Source: Runella sp. MFBS21
GTDB lineage: Bacteria > Bacteroidota > Bacteroidia > Cytophagales > Spirosomataceae
Reading direction: 5' to 3'
Length of the DNA stretch: 64,000 bases
Assembly (NCBI RefSeq): GCF_029433105.1
Contig: NZ_JARNTW010000008.1
Location: 62,001 to 126,000, forward strand
A model generated the notes under the pieces. The model saw only the letters and a list, made by a program, of their open reading frames with translations. It was not told the DNA's origin and ran no database searches. Positions 25,191 through 33,779 of the stretch are shown piece by piece (the stretch's first letter is position 1; each line of letters starts with the position of its first letter). The translations under genes were made by a program, and so were the position numbers.

Positions 25191-26063
25191 ATGAAAGCAG
25201 TTGAATTTCACCTTCCTCAGGATGCTGACAAATCCTTTATCGTTTTCAGAGAAGCAGGCGATTTCTTTCCTGCCCCCTGGCACTATCACGCTCATTATGA
25301 GTTTGTTCTGGTAAACAAAAGTACTGGACGACGAATGGTTGGCGACCATATCGGGCACTTTGGCGAGCAAGACCTTGTGTTTATGGGCTCGCTTTTGCCG
25401 CATGTTTGGGTCAATGATCCAATCTATTTGAGCCGTCAATCAAAGCAAAAAGCCGATGCCACCGTCATTCACTTTACGAATAATTTTTTAGGTGAGGGCT
25501 TTATGAATATACCCGAAATAGAACGATTCAAGAAAGTATTGAAAATTTCGGAGAGAGGTATGGTCATCAAGGGTTCTACCCGTAAGAAGATCAATCAACT
25601 AATGAACAAAATGCACGAGATGAATGGGCTTCAACGCTTGTCAGCATTGTTTTCTATTTTTGATATTATGTCGGGCAATGCCGAATATGACCTATTGGCA
25701 AGTCCGACGTTCATGCAAAACTTTCACTACGAATCATCGCACAGATTTCAGAAAATCAATGATTTTATTTTACAGAATTTCAACAAAGATATCTCCCTCC
25801 CCCAAATTGCATCAGTAGCCAGTATGGGTGTGACGGCTTTTTGTGGCTTTTTTAAAGAACAATACCGCATGACATTTGTGGAGTATCTGACCACCGTCAG
25901 AATAGGCTATGCCTGTAAGCTTCTTTCAGAAAATGATTATAATATCATTGAAGTTGCATATGAATGCGGTTACAATAGCCTAGCAAATTTCAACCGCCAA
26001 TTTAAACGAGTAAAAAATATGACTCCTAGCGACTATCGCCGCACACTGGATATAAGTCATTAG
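25191..26063 (+). CDS. AraC-family transcriptional regulator of the downstream catabolic locus
   Basis: A 290-residue regulator. The N-terminal cupin-like sensor has WHYHAHYEFVLV and GDHIGHFGEQDLVFMG; such pockets bind small sugars or acids. The C-terminal double helix-turn-helix (about 185-285) includes ISLPQIASVASMGVTAFCGF and IIEVAYECGYNSLANFNRQF then MTPSDYRR. It is the only regulator inside the large catabolic region and is encoded at its left edge, converging with the D-threonine-aldolase-like gene. The recurring motif RATACTATYTTTY is proposed as its binding site. Confidence 0.93.
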   Translation: MKAVEFHLPQDADKSFIVFREAGDFFPAPWHYHAHYEFVLVNKSTGRRMVGDHIGHFGEQDLVFMGSLLPHVWVNDPIYLSRQSKQKADATVIHFTNNFLGEGFMNIPEIERFKKVLKISERGMVIKGSTRKKINQLMNKMHEMNGLQRLSALFSIFDIMSGNAEYDLLASPTFMQNFHYESSHRFQKINDFILQNFNKDISLPQIASVASMGVTAFCGFFKEQYRMTFVEYLTTVRIGYACKLLSENDYNIIEVAYECGYNSLANFNRQFKRVKNMTPSDYRRTLDISH

Positions 26064-26084
26064 GGGTATAAACCAAGTATTGTA

Positions 26085-27194
26085 TTAACTACCAATAGTG
26101 CGGTTGCGGGCAGTAACCTGCCAATAGCCCTCTACTTTTTTATTTTGTACCCATGCCACCTTTTCATAAAGTGCCACGGTAGGGCAGATATGAATAGGCA
26201 AGGCATACAGTGTATCTCCAATCTTCAGATTATTTTCTTCCAAAGTATCTTTCACCACCAAGTGCTCTTCGCTCTGACTTTCGAGTTTGAGATGAGTTGC
26301 ATTCAAAAAATGAACCCTCGCCGAAAGTGGATTTTCGGAGGCAACGGCTTTATGCCCAAGGTCGAGACATATTCTACCTTTGGGCAGTGAAATCACCCGC
26401 GTCAGCAACACCGCTGCGGGCAGAAACTTCTGTTCAGGACAGTCGTTTAAATACCCAAAATCCCAAAAAATAAATGTTCCCGGACTGCACTCTACTTTGG
26501 GTCTTTTGGCATGAAAAGGAAAGGTAGGAGTTCCGCCTACTACGATATCAAATGTATGGATTGATTCGGCCTTTAATCTATTCTCCAAATGCGCTACTAA
26601 GTCAAACCCAGCTTCACATTCTATTTCCCGCAAAGCCAAATCTTGGGTATGTATCTGCCCATCGTAGGCGTGTAAGCCCCTTAGTTTCAAGCTGGGCAAA
26701 GACACAATCAGTTTGGTCAACTCAACGGCACTTTCGTCGGGGCTGATACCCGTTCGATTCATACCTATGTCGAGGTCAATAAACACCTCAATTTCAATAC
26801 CTTGTTCGGTCGAAACCTGAGCCATCATCAAGGCCGACGTGGAATTGTCTACCAAACAAGAAAAAGTAGTTTGGGGGTATTTTTTTATCAATTCAAGCAA
26901 GCGCTGCAACTTTACCTGTGTAGGCTGATAGGCGAGCAAAACGTCTTTGGCAGCGCACTGCCCGAGCATTTCGGCTTCGGCGATAGTTGCGCATTTAAAC
27001 TTCTCAATACCCTCAGTAAGCAACATCGCCGTCACTTCTGACATTTTATGGGTTTTTACGTGCGGCCTCAACCTACTTGGGTCATCTATCATGCTTTTCA
27101 GCATCCGAATATTGGCCAATATCCGCTCAGGATATACCAACAATACAGGGGAATCCACACTATCCGAGTTCTCTATTTCAAACCAATTGTCCAT
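26085..27194 (-). CDS. D-threonine-aldolase-like PLP-dependent enzyme (alanine racemase N-terminal fold)
   Basis: A 369-residue enzyme of the fold III PLP group. The PLP lysine is in RPHVKTHK; VDLDIGMNRTG-type residues appear as VFIDLDIGMNRTGI; the phosphate region reads IVVGGTPTFPFHA. The C-terminal metal-binding part has LPIHICPTVALYEKV, as in D-threonine aldolases and D-serine dehydratases. These split or dehydrate beta-hydroxy amino acids to glycine plus aldehyde, or to keto acid and ammonia. No signal peptide. It is the last gene of the minus-strand series. Confidence 0.88.
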   Translation of the reverse strand: MDNWFEIENSDSVDSPVLLVYPERILANIRMLKSMIDDPSRLRPHVKTHKMSEVTAMLLTEGIEKFKCATIAEAEMLGQCAAKDVLLAYQPTQVKLQRLLELIKKYPQTTFSCLVDNSTSALMMAQVSTEQGIEIEVFIDLDIGMNRTGISPDESAVELTKLIVSLPSLKLRGLHAYDGQIHTQDLALREIECEAGFDLVAHLENRLKAESIHTFDIVVGGTPTFPFHAKRPKVECSPGTFIFWDFGYLNDCPEQKFLPAAVLLTRVISLPKGRICLDLGHKAVASENPLSARVHFLNATHLKLESQSEEHLVVKDTLEENNLKIGDTLYALPIHICPTVALYEKVAWVQNKKVEGYWQVTARNRTIGS

Positions 27195-27232
27195 AAATAG
27201 TATACAACTAAAAGCTCTGCAAACTCATAGGT

Positions 27233-28606
27233 TTATAATCGTTGTACTAGCCTTAAGAGAGTATCGCGACAAATGTCTTCGGCCTCATCTTCCAGACAAC
27301 TATAGCGGCATCGCCAAGTTTCGTAGCCTCCTTTTTGTTTTTCTAAAAAAGGTGGTACATACCCCACGTTGGCATTGGCCAGAGAAATCGTAAAATAATT
27401 ATCCGTTTGCACTTTTTCCTTTAATGTCAACCCTGTTTGGGCAAAAAATTCACCCGGAAGCGCCCCTACAATGCCCTTCCCAATCTTGAAAGCCTGCAAA
27501 GGAGCGGAAAGCTGCGCGGGGTATTGACTCAGCAACAATTGCTCGCGCGCATAAAGACATCGCAATCCTTCTTCGTCGGGTACGATATGCTCATAATTGC
27601 TCGTCAGTACTTTTTCCGTGGCGGCTTCAATCTCCGCTTCGGTGGGTTTATTGACTTTGAGCGATAGTTCTTCATAAACCACTTTCAATACAGGTGTACT
27701 CTCCCACTGCACCCCTTCCAATGCCTTCACCACCTTGGCAGCAAGCTCACTTCCAATCAATTCGCTTTTGGCAAAAGGCTCCGTAGGATAACGTTCGGGG
27801 TGAAGAAACTCCCAAATATTAATATCACCACTCGTGCCGTTGCTCATGATACCCACAAATCCCTCTTCCGCATGAAGCAACTCCTGCAATGTAGCAGCAA
27901 AATATCCAAAATAATCGGCTGAAATAGTACCATTGGGCCAGTCTCCTACATAATGCAGCGAATAATTGCCCAATATGCTAATCCATTCTTCATTTAGACT
28001 CTTCACTGCCACAAAACTCAATTCAGGGTCAACGGGTGTATCGCTCTGAATGATGTAAGGCTCAACGCCAAAAGGATTGGTTTTGATAGCATCACCCTCC
28101 CAATGCAGAGGATTAAATGGCTTATAATCAGGCTTCATTTGATAGCGTCGACTAAGTACGTGCTCTGGTGCCGCCGCTTTTCCAAACGCAATTTTGGCCG
28201 GTTTGAGATTATTAAGTGCTTCTATTACCGACTGCACTATCAAGCCCGGGAGTTTGGCTCTGTACAAAACATCGGGGCCCGTAAGATGTACATCTGCTAC
28301 CGAACCTGCCGCATGAGTGTGCGTACTAGAAATCAGAATATGCTCTTTGGAGAGACGAGTAACTCGGGTCAAGGTATCTTTTACTTCATCCACAAAATCT
28401 TTGGGCATGACACAAATATCCACCACCACAAACACCAGAGTAACATCATCATTTTGTAATACCAGTGCTTTTGAATAAAGCGGGTCGTGGAAATAAACAG
28501 CATAATGTGGCACAAAATCGCCGTTGATAATTGTGCCCGCCACGGGCGTAATGTCTATTTTCGCCGCACCTGCTCTCAACTCTTTCTGACTTGTCGACGT
28601 ATTCAT
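27233..28606 (-). CDS. Ceramidase-fold protein without signal peptide (neutral/alkaline ceramidase N-terminal domain)
   Basis: A 457-residue protein. It opens LRAGAAKIDITPVAG, the standard start of the neutral/alkaline non-lysosomal ceramidase domain. The metal ligands STHTHAAG and the nucleophile region SNGTSGDINIWEF are present, and it ends with NANVGYVPPFLEKQKGGYE. Family enzymes hydrolyse amide bonds such as that of ceramide. Unlike the two paralogs at 42246 and 58010 it has no signal peptide, so it should act in the cytoplasm, perhaps on an imported product. It lies between the D-TA-like gene (38 bases) and the M19 peptidase gene. Confidence 0.85.
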   Translation of the reverse strand: MNTSTSQKELRAGAAKIDITPVAGTIINGDFVPHYAVYFHDPLYSKALVLQNDDVTLVFVVVDICVMPKDFVDEVKDTLTRVTRLSKEHILISSTHTHAAGSVADVHLTGPDVLYRAKLPGLIVQSVIEALNNLKPAKIAFGKAAAPEHVLSRRYQMKPDYKPFNPLHWEGDAIKTNPFGVEPYIIQSDTPVDPELSFVAVKSLNEEWISILGNYSLHYVGDWPNGTISADYFGYFAATLQELLHAEEGFVGIMSNGTSGDINIWEFLHPERYPTEPFAKSELIGSELAAKVVKALEGVQWESTPVLKVVYEELSLKVNKPTEAEIEAATEKVLTSNYEHIVPDEEGLRCLYAREQLLLSQYPAQLSAPLQAFKIGKGIVGALPGEFFAQTGLTLKEKVQTDNYFTISLANANVGYVPPFLEKQKGGYETWRCRYSCLEDEAEDICRDTLLRLVQRL

Positions 28607-28684
28607 TTTTAAGTTTTTATCATCCTAAGTGTTTACACACAGTACATTTTCTCTAACAATAATCCCAAGGCTAATCACTTAAAA

Positions 28685-28705
28685 CCCCACGCCTTTAGGC
28701 TGGGG
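28685..28705. repeat. Short GC-rich hairpin in a 160-base gap
   Basis: CCCCA-C-GCCT TT AGGC TGGGG forms a nine-pair stem with one bulged C. It is followed by GGGCTTCAGTCCTGAC and TTTTCAGGGC, sequence that resembles the ends of IS200/IS605-type elements, but no transposase or second end is visible. It could equally terminate or process the transcript coming from the M19 gene. Confidence 0.4.
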
Positions 28706-28765
28706 AGTAAACCAACATTGCCTCTAAAAAGGGCTTCAGTCCTGACATTTTCAGGGCAACAAAAC

Positions 28766-29848
28766 CTATTTAGCCCATGCTTTTCTCAAAAAACGTAGCC
28801 AATTTTTGCTAAAGATATTGTCGATATCTGTTTCTTGATAGCCTCTTCTGCGCAAAATTTCCTCGTATTTCTGAAGGTCCGCGATTGAGTTTAAATCCCA
28901 AGGTGACTGCTCCGTACCAAAAATACCATCCAAGTCGCTGCCGATAGCTACATGTTGGCTATTTCCTGCAATCTGACAGATATGATCCCAATGGTCTACT
29001 AAGTGTTCGAGGCGGATGTCGAGCTGCCACGGGTCTGATACTTGGTCAATAAATCGTACGTCCATCGCCCAGCAATCAAGCATTCCGCCAATGACCGCCC
29101 CACGTTCTACTAATTTCTTGATTTGGCCATCGGTAAGCTGACGCTGATTGGGTACAATCTTCCTGACATTGTGATGACTCGACCAGATAGGCCCTTCGTA
29201 GTGTTCTAAGGCCTGTTCAAATCCAAGATCAGTCAAATGAGTAGTGTCCAAAATCATATTCAGCTTTCCCATTTCTTTCATCAATTCAAAACCCAACGGC
29301 GTAATCGACCCTTCCATTTTGGTCCCAGGGGCATACCTGCCAGGACCAAAATGAGAAAGCCCAATGGCTCGCAGCCCGTAGTCATAAGCTCTGTACAGAT
29401 AAGAAATATCTACCAATGAATCAGCCCCTTCTAAACTCAAAATATACCCAATGGGCTTGGTAGCATCGTCGATAGTAGTATCTTGCCACAAGCTGAGGTG
29501 CGCTTCCAAAGCGGGCAAATCGGCGATTTGCACCATTTCTCCCAAGGCTTCCATTTCGCGGTACCATACCAATTGGGCTTGGGTCATGGCCCATGCTTGT
29601 TGGGGGCTATTCCATCCGGGCAAGGCACTCCCAGGAGGCGTATATCTCGCCAACTGCGTAGCTACCACTATACCGATTTTACCTTTTCGCAATTCTGGCA
29701 AGCAGACCGTTCCTTTCCCTCGGTCGTTTTTGTCGCGCATGTGCATTTCGCGCTGACGTATTTCTGTCAAAGGCCGAGATAGGTCGCGATTCCATTCGAT
29801 GGCATTCATCGACAAATCCAAATGAGCATCAAATATCAATCGACTCAT
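28766..29848 (-). CDS. M19-family membrane-dipeptidase-like amidohydrolase
   Basis: A 360-residue protein. Zinc ligands of the renal dipeptidase family are visible: DAHLDLS near the start, the bridging Glu in LSLEGADSL, the His in ILDTTHLTD and the SSHHNVRKI motif; the end carries GSDLDGIFG. Members cleave dipeptides, including D-amino-acid dipeptides, and other small amides. No signal peptide is present, which points to cytoplasmic action. It is four bases downstream of the degenerate dehydrogenase-like gene, so it is in the same operon. Confidence 0.9.
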   Translation of the reverse strand: MSRLIFDAHLDLSMNAIEWNRDLSRPLTEIRQREMHMRDKNDRGKGTVCLPELRKGKIGIVVATQLARYTPPGSALPGWNSPQQAWAMTQAQLVWYREMEALGEMVQIADLPALEAHLSLWQDTTIDDATKPIGYILSLEGADSLVDISYLYRAYDYGLRAIGLSHFGPGRYAPGTKMEGSITPLGFELMKEMGKLNMILDTTHLTDLGFEQALEHYEGPIWSSHHNVRKIVPNQRQLTDGQIKKLVERGAVIGGMLDCWAMDVRFIDQVSDPWQLDIRLEHLVDHWDHICQIAGNSQHVAIGSDLDGIFGTEQSPWDLNSIADLQKYEEILRRRGYQETDIDNIFSKNWLRFLRKAWAK

Positions 29849-29852
29849 ACTT

Positions 29853-30821
29853 TTATTTTTTATTCATTGCCGAGACTTCCTCTGCTACGGTACTAAAGGG
29901 ATATTTATCCATTAAGTCTCTTATTTCAAAACTAAACTTCTGCATCAACTCTTCCCAGCGCTCAGATTCGCCCTCGTTGTATTTATAAAACCCTTCTCCT
30001 GCTTTCATGCCTGTAGCACCTTTTTCCAACAATTCGGTAAAAGACGAAGGCAAATCCGTATCGGTCGAAAGTTCAGGATTTAAGTCCTTCATTACCATAC
30101 CATAAGCGTAGGTGCCCATTAAGTCCATGTATCTTAGATTGCCCGCAAAAGGCAAATAATAGCCCGCGTCATTTCGACACGCCCTATCGATATCTTCTAT
30201 GGTAGCGTATCCGTTTCTAACCAGAAAAAAAGCCTCCCGAATCAAAGCACTTAGCAGGGGCATTCTAACCCCAAAATCCCCTTGGATGATGTAAGGGTCT
30301 TTGCCCCAGTATTCAATAGCCAACTGTTCTACGGTAGAAAGCAATAAAGTATCGGTAGTGGCATTGCCAACAATCTCCAGAAATAGCGTAGAATAAACAG
30401 GGTCTACCCAGTTGGCTACCATGATTCGTTGGGGATGACGAGCCTCTTTTTGTAACTCCGACAAAGCAATGCTTTCGGAATTGATTCCAATGATGGCATC
30501 GTCGGGTAAAATGATTTCCAGCATTTTGATGGCTTCTCGCTTTTCGTGGAGGGTTTCGCCCGTTACAACAAACGCCAATTCGGCATGTATATCTTCTATT
30601 TCATCTTCGAGCATCTGAATATTGCCCGAAGATGCATCACTCATGCCACGCTGACGTACATCATCCCAAACCGCCTTGATGCGTTTCTGTGCCAACTCTG
30701 GATACGATGTTTTCAATAACACAATATGCCCCGACATCTGTAGGCAAACCGCCAACCCATAGATAGACGGATTGTTGCCGACCAACAGTATTTGTCCTTT
30801 ACTTAACTTGCTAACCCTCAT
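29853..30821 (-). CDS. Degenerate 3-hydroxyacyl-CoA-dehydrogenase-like protein, probable pseudoenzyme
   Basis: A 322-residue paralog of the enzyme at 32213. The ATG at 30821 is used; the longer frame starts with TTG. The C-terminal helical domain is well kept (DAGYYLPFAGNLRYMDLMG, GEGFYKYNEGE). Two hallmarks are lost: the NAD loop reads LLVGNNPSIYG instead of GxGxxG, and the catalytic His is Asn (MVANWVDP against GVHWAEP in the paralog). It therefore probably does not oxidise substrates on its own and may be a structural partner of the active paralog, or it may bind a ligand. It lies between the aminotransferase and M19 genes. Confidence 0.82.
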   Translation of the reverse strand: MRVSKLSKGQILLVGNNPSIYGLAVCLQMSGHIVLLKTSYPELAQKRIKAVWDDVRQRGMSDASSGNIQMLEDEIEDIHAELAFVVTGETLHEKREAIKMLEIILPDDAIIGINSESIALSELQKEARHPQRIMVANWVDPVYSTLFLEIVGNATTDTLLLSTVEQLAIEYWGKDPYIIQGDFGVRMPLLSALIREAFFLVRNGYATIEDIDRACRNDAGYYLPFAGNLRYMDLMGTYAYGMVMKDLNPELSTDTDLPSSFTELLEKGATGMKAGEGFYKYNEGESERWEELMQKFSFEIRDLMDKYPFSTVAEEVSAMNKK

Positions 30822-30847
30822 TACGTACAAGAAAATAAGTTTTTTGA

Positions 30848-32149
30848 TTAAGAAAGACTTTTCAAAACTTTGTCAACAATACTGATGGCCAAATCAATAT
30901 CTTCTTCGGTATGAACAGCGCTGATGTACCACAAGCCGCGACCAATCACCCTTACTCCTTCATCGTGCATAGCTGCTATAAACCGCGATAGCTTCGCTTT
31001 ATCGGCTCGTAAGGTATCTCTGTAATCTTTTGTTTGGGCGATTTCTGTAAACGAAATAGCAAACATCGGTCCAGGCCCTTCTACCAACATGGCATGACCA
31101 TGTTCGGTGGCGGCTTTTCGGATTCCTTGCATTAGTTTATTTCCCAGCTCAAACATCCGTTGATAAGGTAGCTCGCGCTCAAGTACGGTAATGGTAGCCA
31201 ACGCCGCTGCTACCGTAGGGTTAGCAGCATTCATAGTACCAGCATGAATTACTTGTGCTTGTTCAATCAGCGCCATCCATTCTTTTTTGCCAACAATTGC
31301 ACTAATGGCATAGCCGCTCGCAATTGCTTTCGCAAAAATTGATAAGTCGGGTGTAATGTCGAAATACTTTTGTGCACCGCCGATAGACAACCTAAAACCA
31401 GTGATGACTTCATCAAAAATCAAGGCGATACCGTACTCACTACAAATCTCTCTTAAACCTTCCAAAAAACCTTCGTTAGGCAAAATACAACCGTTGTTGC
31501 ACATGACAGGCTCGGTGATAATGGCCGCAATTTCTTCATAGCGCTCGGCTACAGTACTGCGAACCAATGCCAAATCATTCCAAGGCAAGATGATAAATTC
31601 ATCTTCTACGCCTTCGGGCAGGCCTTTTGTCCAAGGAAAAACGTTGGGATGCTCACGACTGCCAAGGGCATCAACCGAAGGTGCTGATATTCCCCAGCAT
31701 ACATTGTCCATCCAACCATGATAATGACCTTCAAAACGAAGAAATTTTTTCCGTCCTGTTTTGGCACGCGCTACTCTAAAAGCAGTCTGCACCGCTTCTG
31801 AGCCATCCAGACAAAAACGCATCAACTCTGCCGACGGAATAAGCTCGTTGATTTTTTCGGCCAATTCTATTTCTTTTATATGCTGTCCCGCAAAAAGCTG
31901 TCCTTGATCTGAATAAGCCGCTATTTCTGACAAAACTTCGGGATGTGAATGTCCCAAAATAAGGGGTCCTTGACTTAGGGTAAAATCCAAGTATTCGTTG
32001 CCGTCTACGTCAAAAATCCTGCTTCCCGCTCCATGCGTATAAAACAACGCATGAGGGTGATTATACTTCCGAAATTCGGATGATACGCCACTTGCCAAAA
32101 CTTTTTTGGCACGTTCTAAAAGAGCGGCCGATTGTTGATAACTTTTCAT
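30848..32149 (-). CDS. Class III aminotransferase, glutamate-1-semialdehyde-aminomutase-like
   Basis: A 433-residue PLP enzyme. The start YQQSAALLERAKKVLASGVS, then GSRIFDVDGNEYLDF, ALIFDEVITGFRLS with the PLP Asp, and the Schiff-base Lys in SIFAKAIASGYA are clear. Related proteins move or remove amino groups from omega- or beta-amino compounds; being next to dehydrogenase genes rather than tetrapyrrole genes argues against heme synthesis. A short hairpin (32161-32172) lies 12 bases before the start. It is probably in one transcript with the two dehydrogenase-like genes. Confidence 0.9.
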   Translation of the reverse strand: MKSYQQSAALLERAKKVLASGVSSEFRKYNHPHALFYTHGAGSRIFDVDGNEYLDFTLSQGPLILGHSHPEVLSEIAAYSDQGQLFAGQHIKEIELAEKINELIPSAELMRFCLDGSEAVQTAFRVARAKTGRKKFLRFEGHYHGWMDNVCWGISAPSVDALGSREHPNVFPWTKGLPEGVEDEFIILPWNDLALVRSTVAERYEEIAAIITEPVMCNNGCILPNEGFLEGLREICSEYGIALIFDEVITGFRLSIGGAQKYFDITPDLSIFAKAIASGYAISAIVGKKEWMALIEQAQVIHAGTMNAANPTVAAALATITVLERELPYQRMFELGNKLMQGIRKAATEHGHAMLVEGPGPMFAISFTEIAQTKDYRDTLRADKAKLSRFIAAMHDEGVRVIGRGLWYISAVHTEEDIDLAISIVDKVLKSLS

Positions 32150-32160
32150 TTTATTGTTGA

Positions 32161-32172
32161 GTGCAAAAGCAC
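32161..32172 (-). promoter_or_regulatory. Leader hairpin before the aminotransferase
   Basis: On the minus strand TGTGCTTTTGCACTCAACAA forms a GTGC/GCAC stem with a TTTT loop, 12 bases before the ATG at 32149. A nearly identical leader hairpin, TGTGCTTTAGCACTTAATAA, lies before the Gfo/Idh/MocA gene (35599-35610). Confidence 0.5.
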
Positions 32173-32212
32173 AATTTTATCGCCATTCGTTAATGGTGCT
32201 GAGTATTCAATT

Positions 32213-33205
32213 TTAAGCAAGATTATTTTTGACAACTTTGGTAACGCTTTCGGCGGAATATTGAGCCGCCAAACTATGGATATCGTGATTGAAACTCGCA
32301 AAAGCCTCATCCCAAGCAGCAGCTTCGCCTTCTTCGTACTCATACAGCCCGTCGCCATTGTGAATACCTCGGGCGTGTCGTTCTACCATTTTCTGCATCA
32401 AGGCAGGCACTTCCGTCGAATTGCTCAAACGCGCAAAAATCTGGGTTAGAATGCGCTGATAATCCTCCAGTCCGTGGTAATCCATCCGTCGAAAAACCCC
32501 CATGAGCGTCATCCATGAGCCTGCGTCATAGCGGAAGGCTTTGTCGAGGTCTTCTTTGGTCGCCGTTCCTTTTTCAATCTGATGGAAAATCTCTCGATAC
32601 ACGGCATACATCAAGCGGTTTGTGATAAACCCTCGGATATCTTTTTTGAGCAATGTAGGTTCTTTGCCCCAGTACCCGGCAAGGTTGAAAATGCGGTCGG
32701 CATACACCGCTTCGGTAAGTGCGCCACAGGTGATTTCAAGAAAACGAGTCATGAAAGCCGGTTCGGCCCAATGTACGCCCAAAAACCGCTCTGGTTTTTT
32801 GATGTGCTTTTGAAGTTCACTTATGGGAATGGCAGAGGTATTACTACCCACCACAATATCATCTCCTACAACCGACGTAATCTTGTGATATACATCTGCT
32901 TTGATGGCAAGGTCTTCAATTACACATTCGAGAACGATTTTGCAGTCGGCCAATTCGCCATAATCTTGCGATACCGTTAGGGCTTTTAAATAAGGGGCTA
33001 AATCCTCCCCAATCAATCCAGCTTTTAAGCACAAAATCAATTGGGATTGTATTCTCTCTTCAGCATTGAAAGCATCTGCCTCAATCGGAGCAATGGCTTT
33101 GACGGCATGGCCTGAAATCAAGAGTGCAGCTACAATACTGCTTCCCATGAGTCCTAGTCCTACTACTCCTATCGGAATATGGCTAGTATTTAACTGTTCG
33201 ATCAT
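32213..33205 (-). CDS. 3-hydroxyacyl-CoA dehydrogenase family NAD enzyme
   Basis: A 330-residue dehydrogenase with the NAD loop VVGLGLMGSSIVAALL, ATTSA-type NTSAIPISEL and the catalytic His in FLGVHWAEPAFM. The C-terminal domain is intact (FRYDAGSWMTLMGVFRRMD, GDGLYEYEEGEAAAWD). The family covers 3-hydroxybutyryl-CoA dehydrogenases, L-gulonate dehydrogenase and carnitine dehydrogenase; among sugar and amino-acid genes a free hydroxy acid is a more likely substrate than an acyl-CoA. It is the active partner of the degenerate copy at 29853. RidA is encoded 19 bases upstream. Confidence 0.9.
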   Translation of the reverse strand: MIEQLNTSHIPIGVVGLGLMGSSIVAALLISGHAVKAIAPIEADAFNAEERIQSQLILCLKAGLIGEDLAPYLKALTVSQDYGELADCKIVLECVIEDLAIKADVYHKITSVVGDDIVVGSNTSAIPISELQKHIKKPERFLGVHWAEPAFMTRFLEITCGALTEAVYADRIFNLAGYWGKEPTLLKKDIRGFITNRLMYAVYREIFHQIEKGTATKEDLDKAFRYDAGSWMTLMGVFRRMDYHGLEDYQRILTQIFARLSNSTEVPALMQKMVERHARGIHNGDGLYEYEEGEAAAWDEAFASFNHDIHSLAAQYSAESVTKVVKNNLA

Positions 33206-33224
33206 AAGCGAAATCGGCTAATGC

Positions 33225-33605
33225 TTACGGTAGTTTGACAATACAATCTATTTCAACTTTGATATTTTCGGCAAGCACAGATTGAACGGTAGTGCGAGCA
33301 GGCTTGATGCCGGGGAAATAAGTAGCATATACGACATTGTATCGGTCAAACTCAGCGATATCGGCCAGATGCACCGTACATTTTACCACATTTGCCATAG
33401 TAGCTCCCGCCGCTTCTACAATACTCTTGATATTGTCTAGGGTTCGCTTGGTTTCTTCTTCAATGGTTCCCAACACAAATTGTGAGGTTTTGAAGTCAAC
33501 AGCAGCTTGACCACTCACAAACAAAAAACCTCCAACAATAATACCGTCTGAATAGGCTCCAGTTACAAAATCAGGATTACGTTCGGGATGAATTACTTTT
33601 TCCAT
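33225..33605 (-). CDS. RidA/YjgF-family enamine/imine deaminase
   Basis: A 126-residue protein with the family's key residues: GGFLFVSGQAAVD, VVKCTVHLADI, the active-site Arg in GIKPARTTVQ and the Glu in VEIDCIVKLP. RidA proteins hydrolyse reactive enamines and imines such as 2-aminoacrylate made by PLP enzymes. Two PLP enzymes are encoded in the same unit (30848 and 26085), so detoxifying or completing their reaction is the likely role. It is the first gene after motif copy b. Confidence 0.93.
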   Translation of the reverse strand: MEKVIHPERNPDFVTGAYSDGIIVGGFLFVSGQAAVDFKTSQFVLGTIEEETKRTLDNIKSIVEAAGATMANVVKCTVHLADIAEFDRYNVVYATYFPGIKPARTTVQSVLAENIKVEIDCIVKLP

Positions 33606-33674
33606 TCTTTACAAAATATTATTTTACATAATTCTAACTTTACAAAAATAAATATCATCCCTTTGTCATATCTC

Positions 33675-33707
33675 CTACTTTTATTTGAATTACTAATACT
33701 ATTTTTT
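33675..33707 (+). promoter_or_regulatory. AraC-locus motif, copy b
   Basis: The core AATACTATTTTTT is at 33695-33707. The whole 33-base block matches copy e (57928-57960) at 29 positions. It lies 70 bases upstream of the RidA start and should control the RidA to D-TA series of minus-strand genes. Confidence 0.65.
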
Positions 33708-33779
33708 GAACCTTTTCTATCCAAAAAAATGACTCCTTTTTTATCGTTTTTTACTAAAAAAAAGCCTACTTATTTCTTG

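Noticed and set aside
28685-28760. End of an IS200/IS605-type element
   Set aside because: The hairpin and the following GGGCTTCAGTCCTGAC resemble such ends, but no transposase, second end or target repeat is visible. Reported only as a short hairpin.
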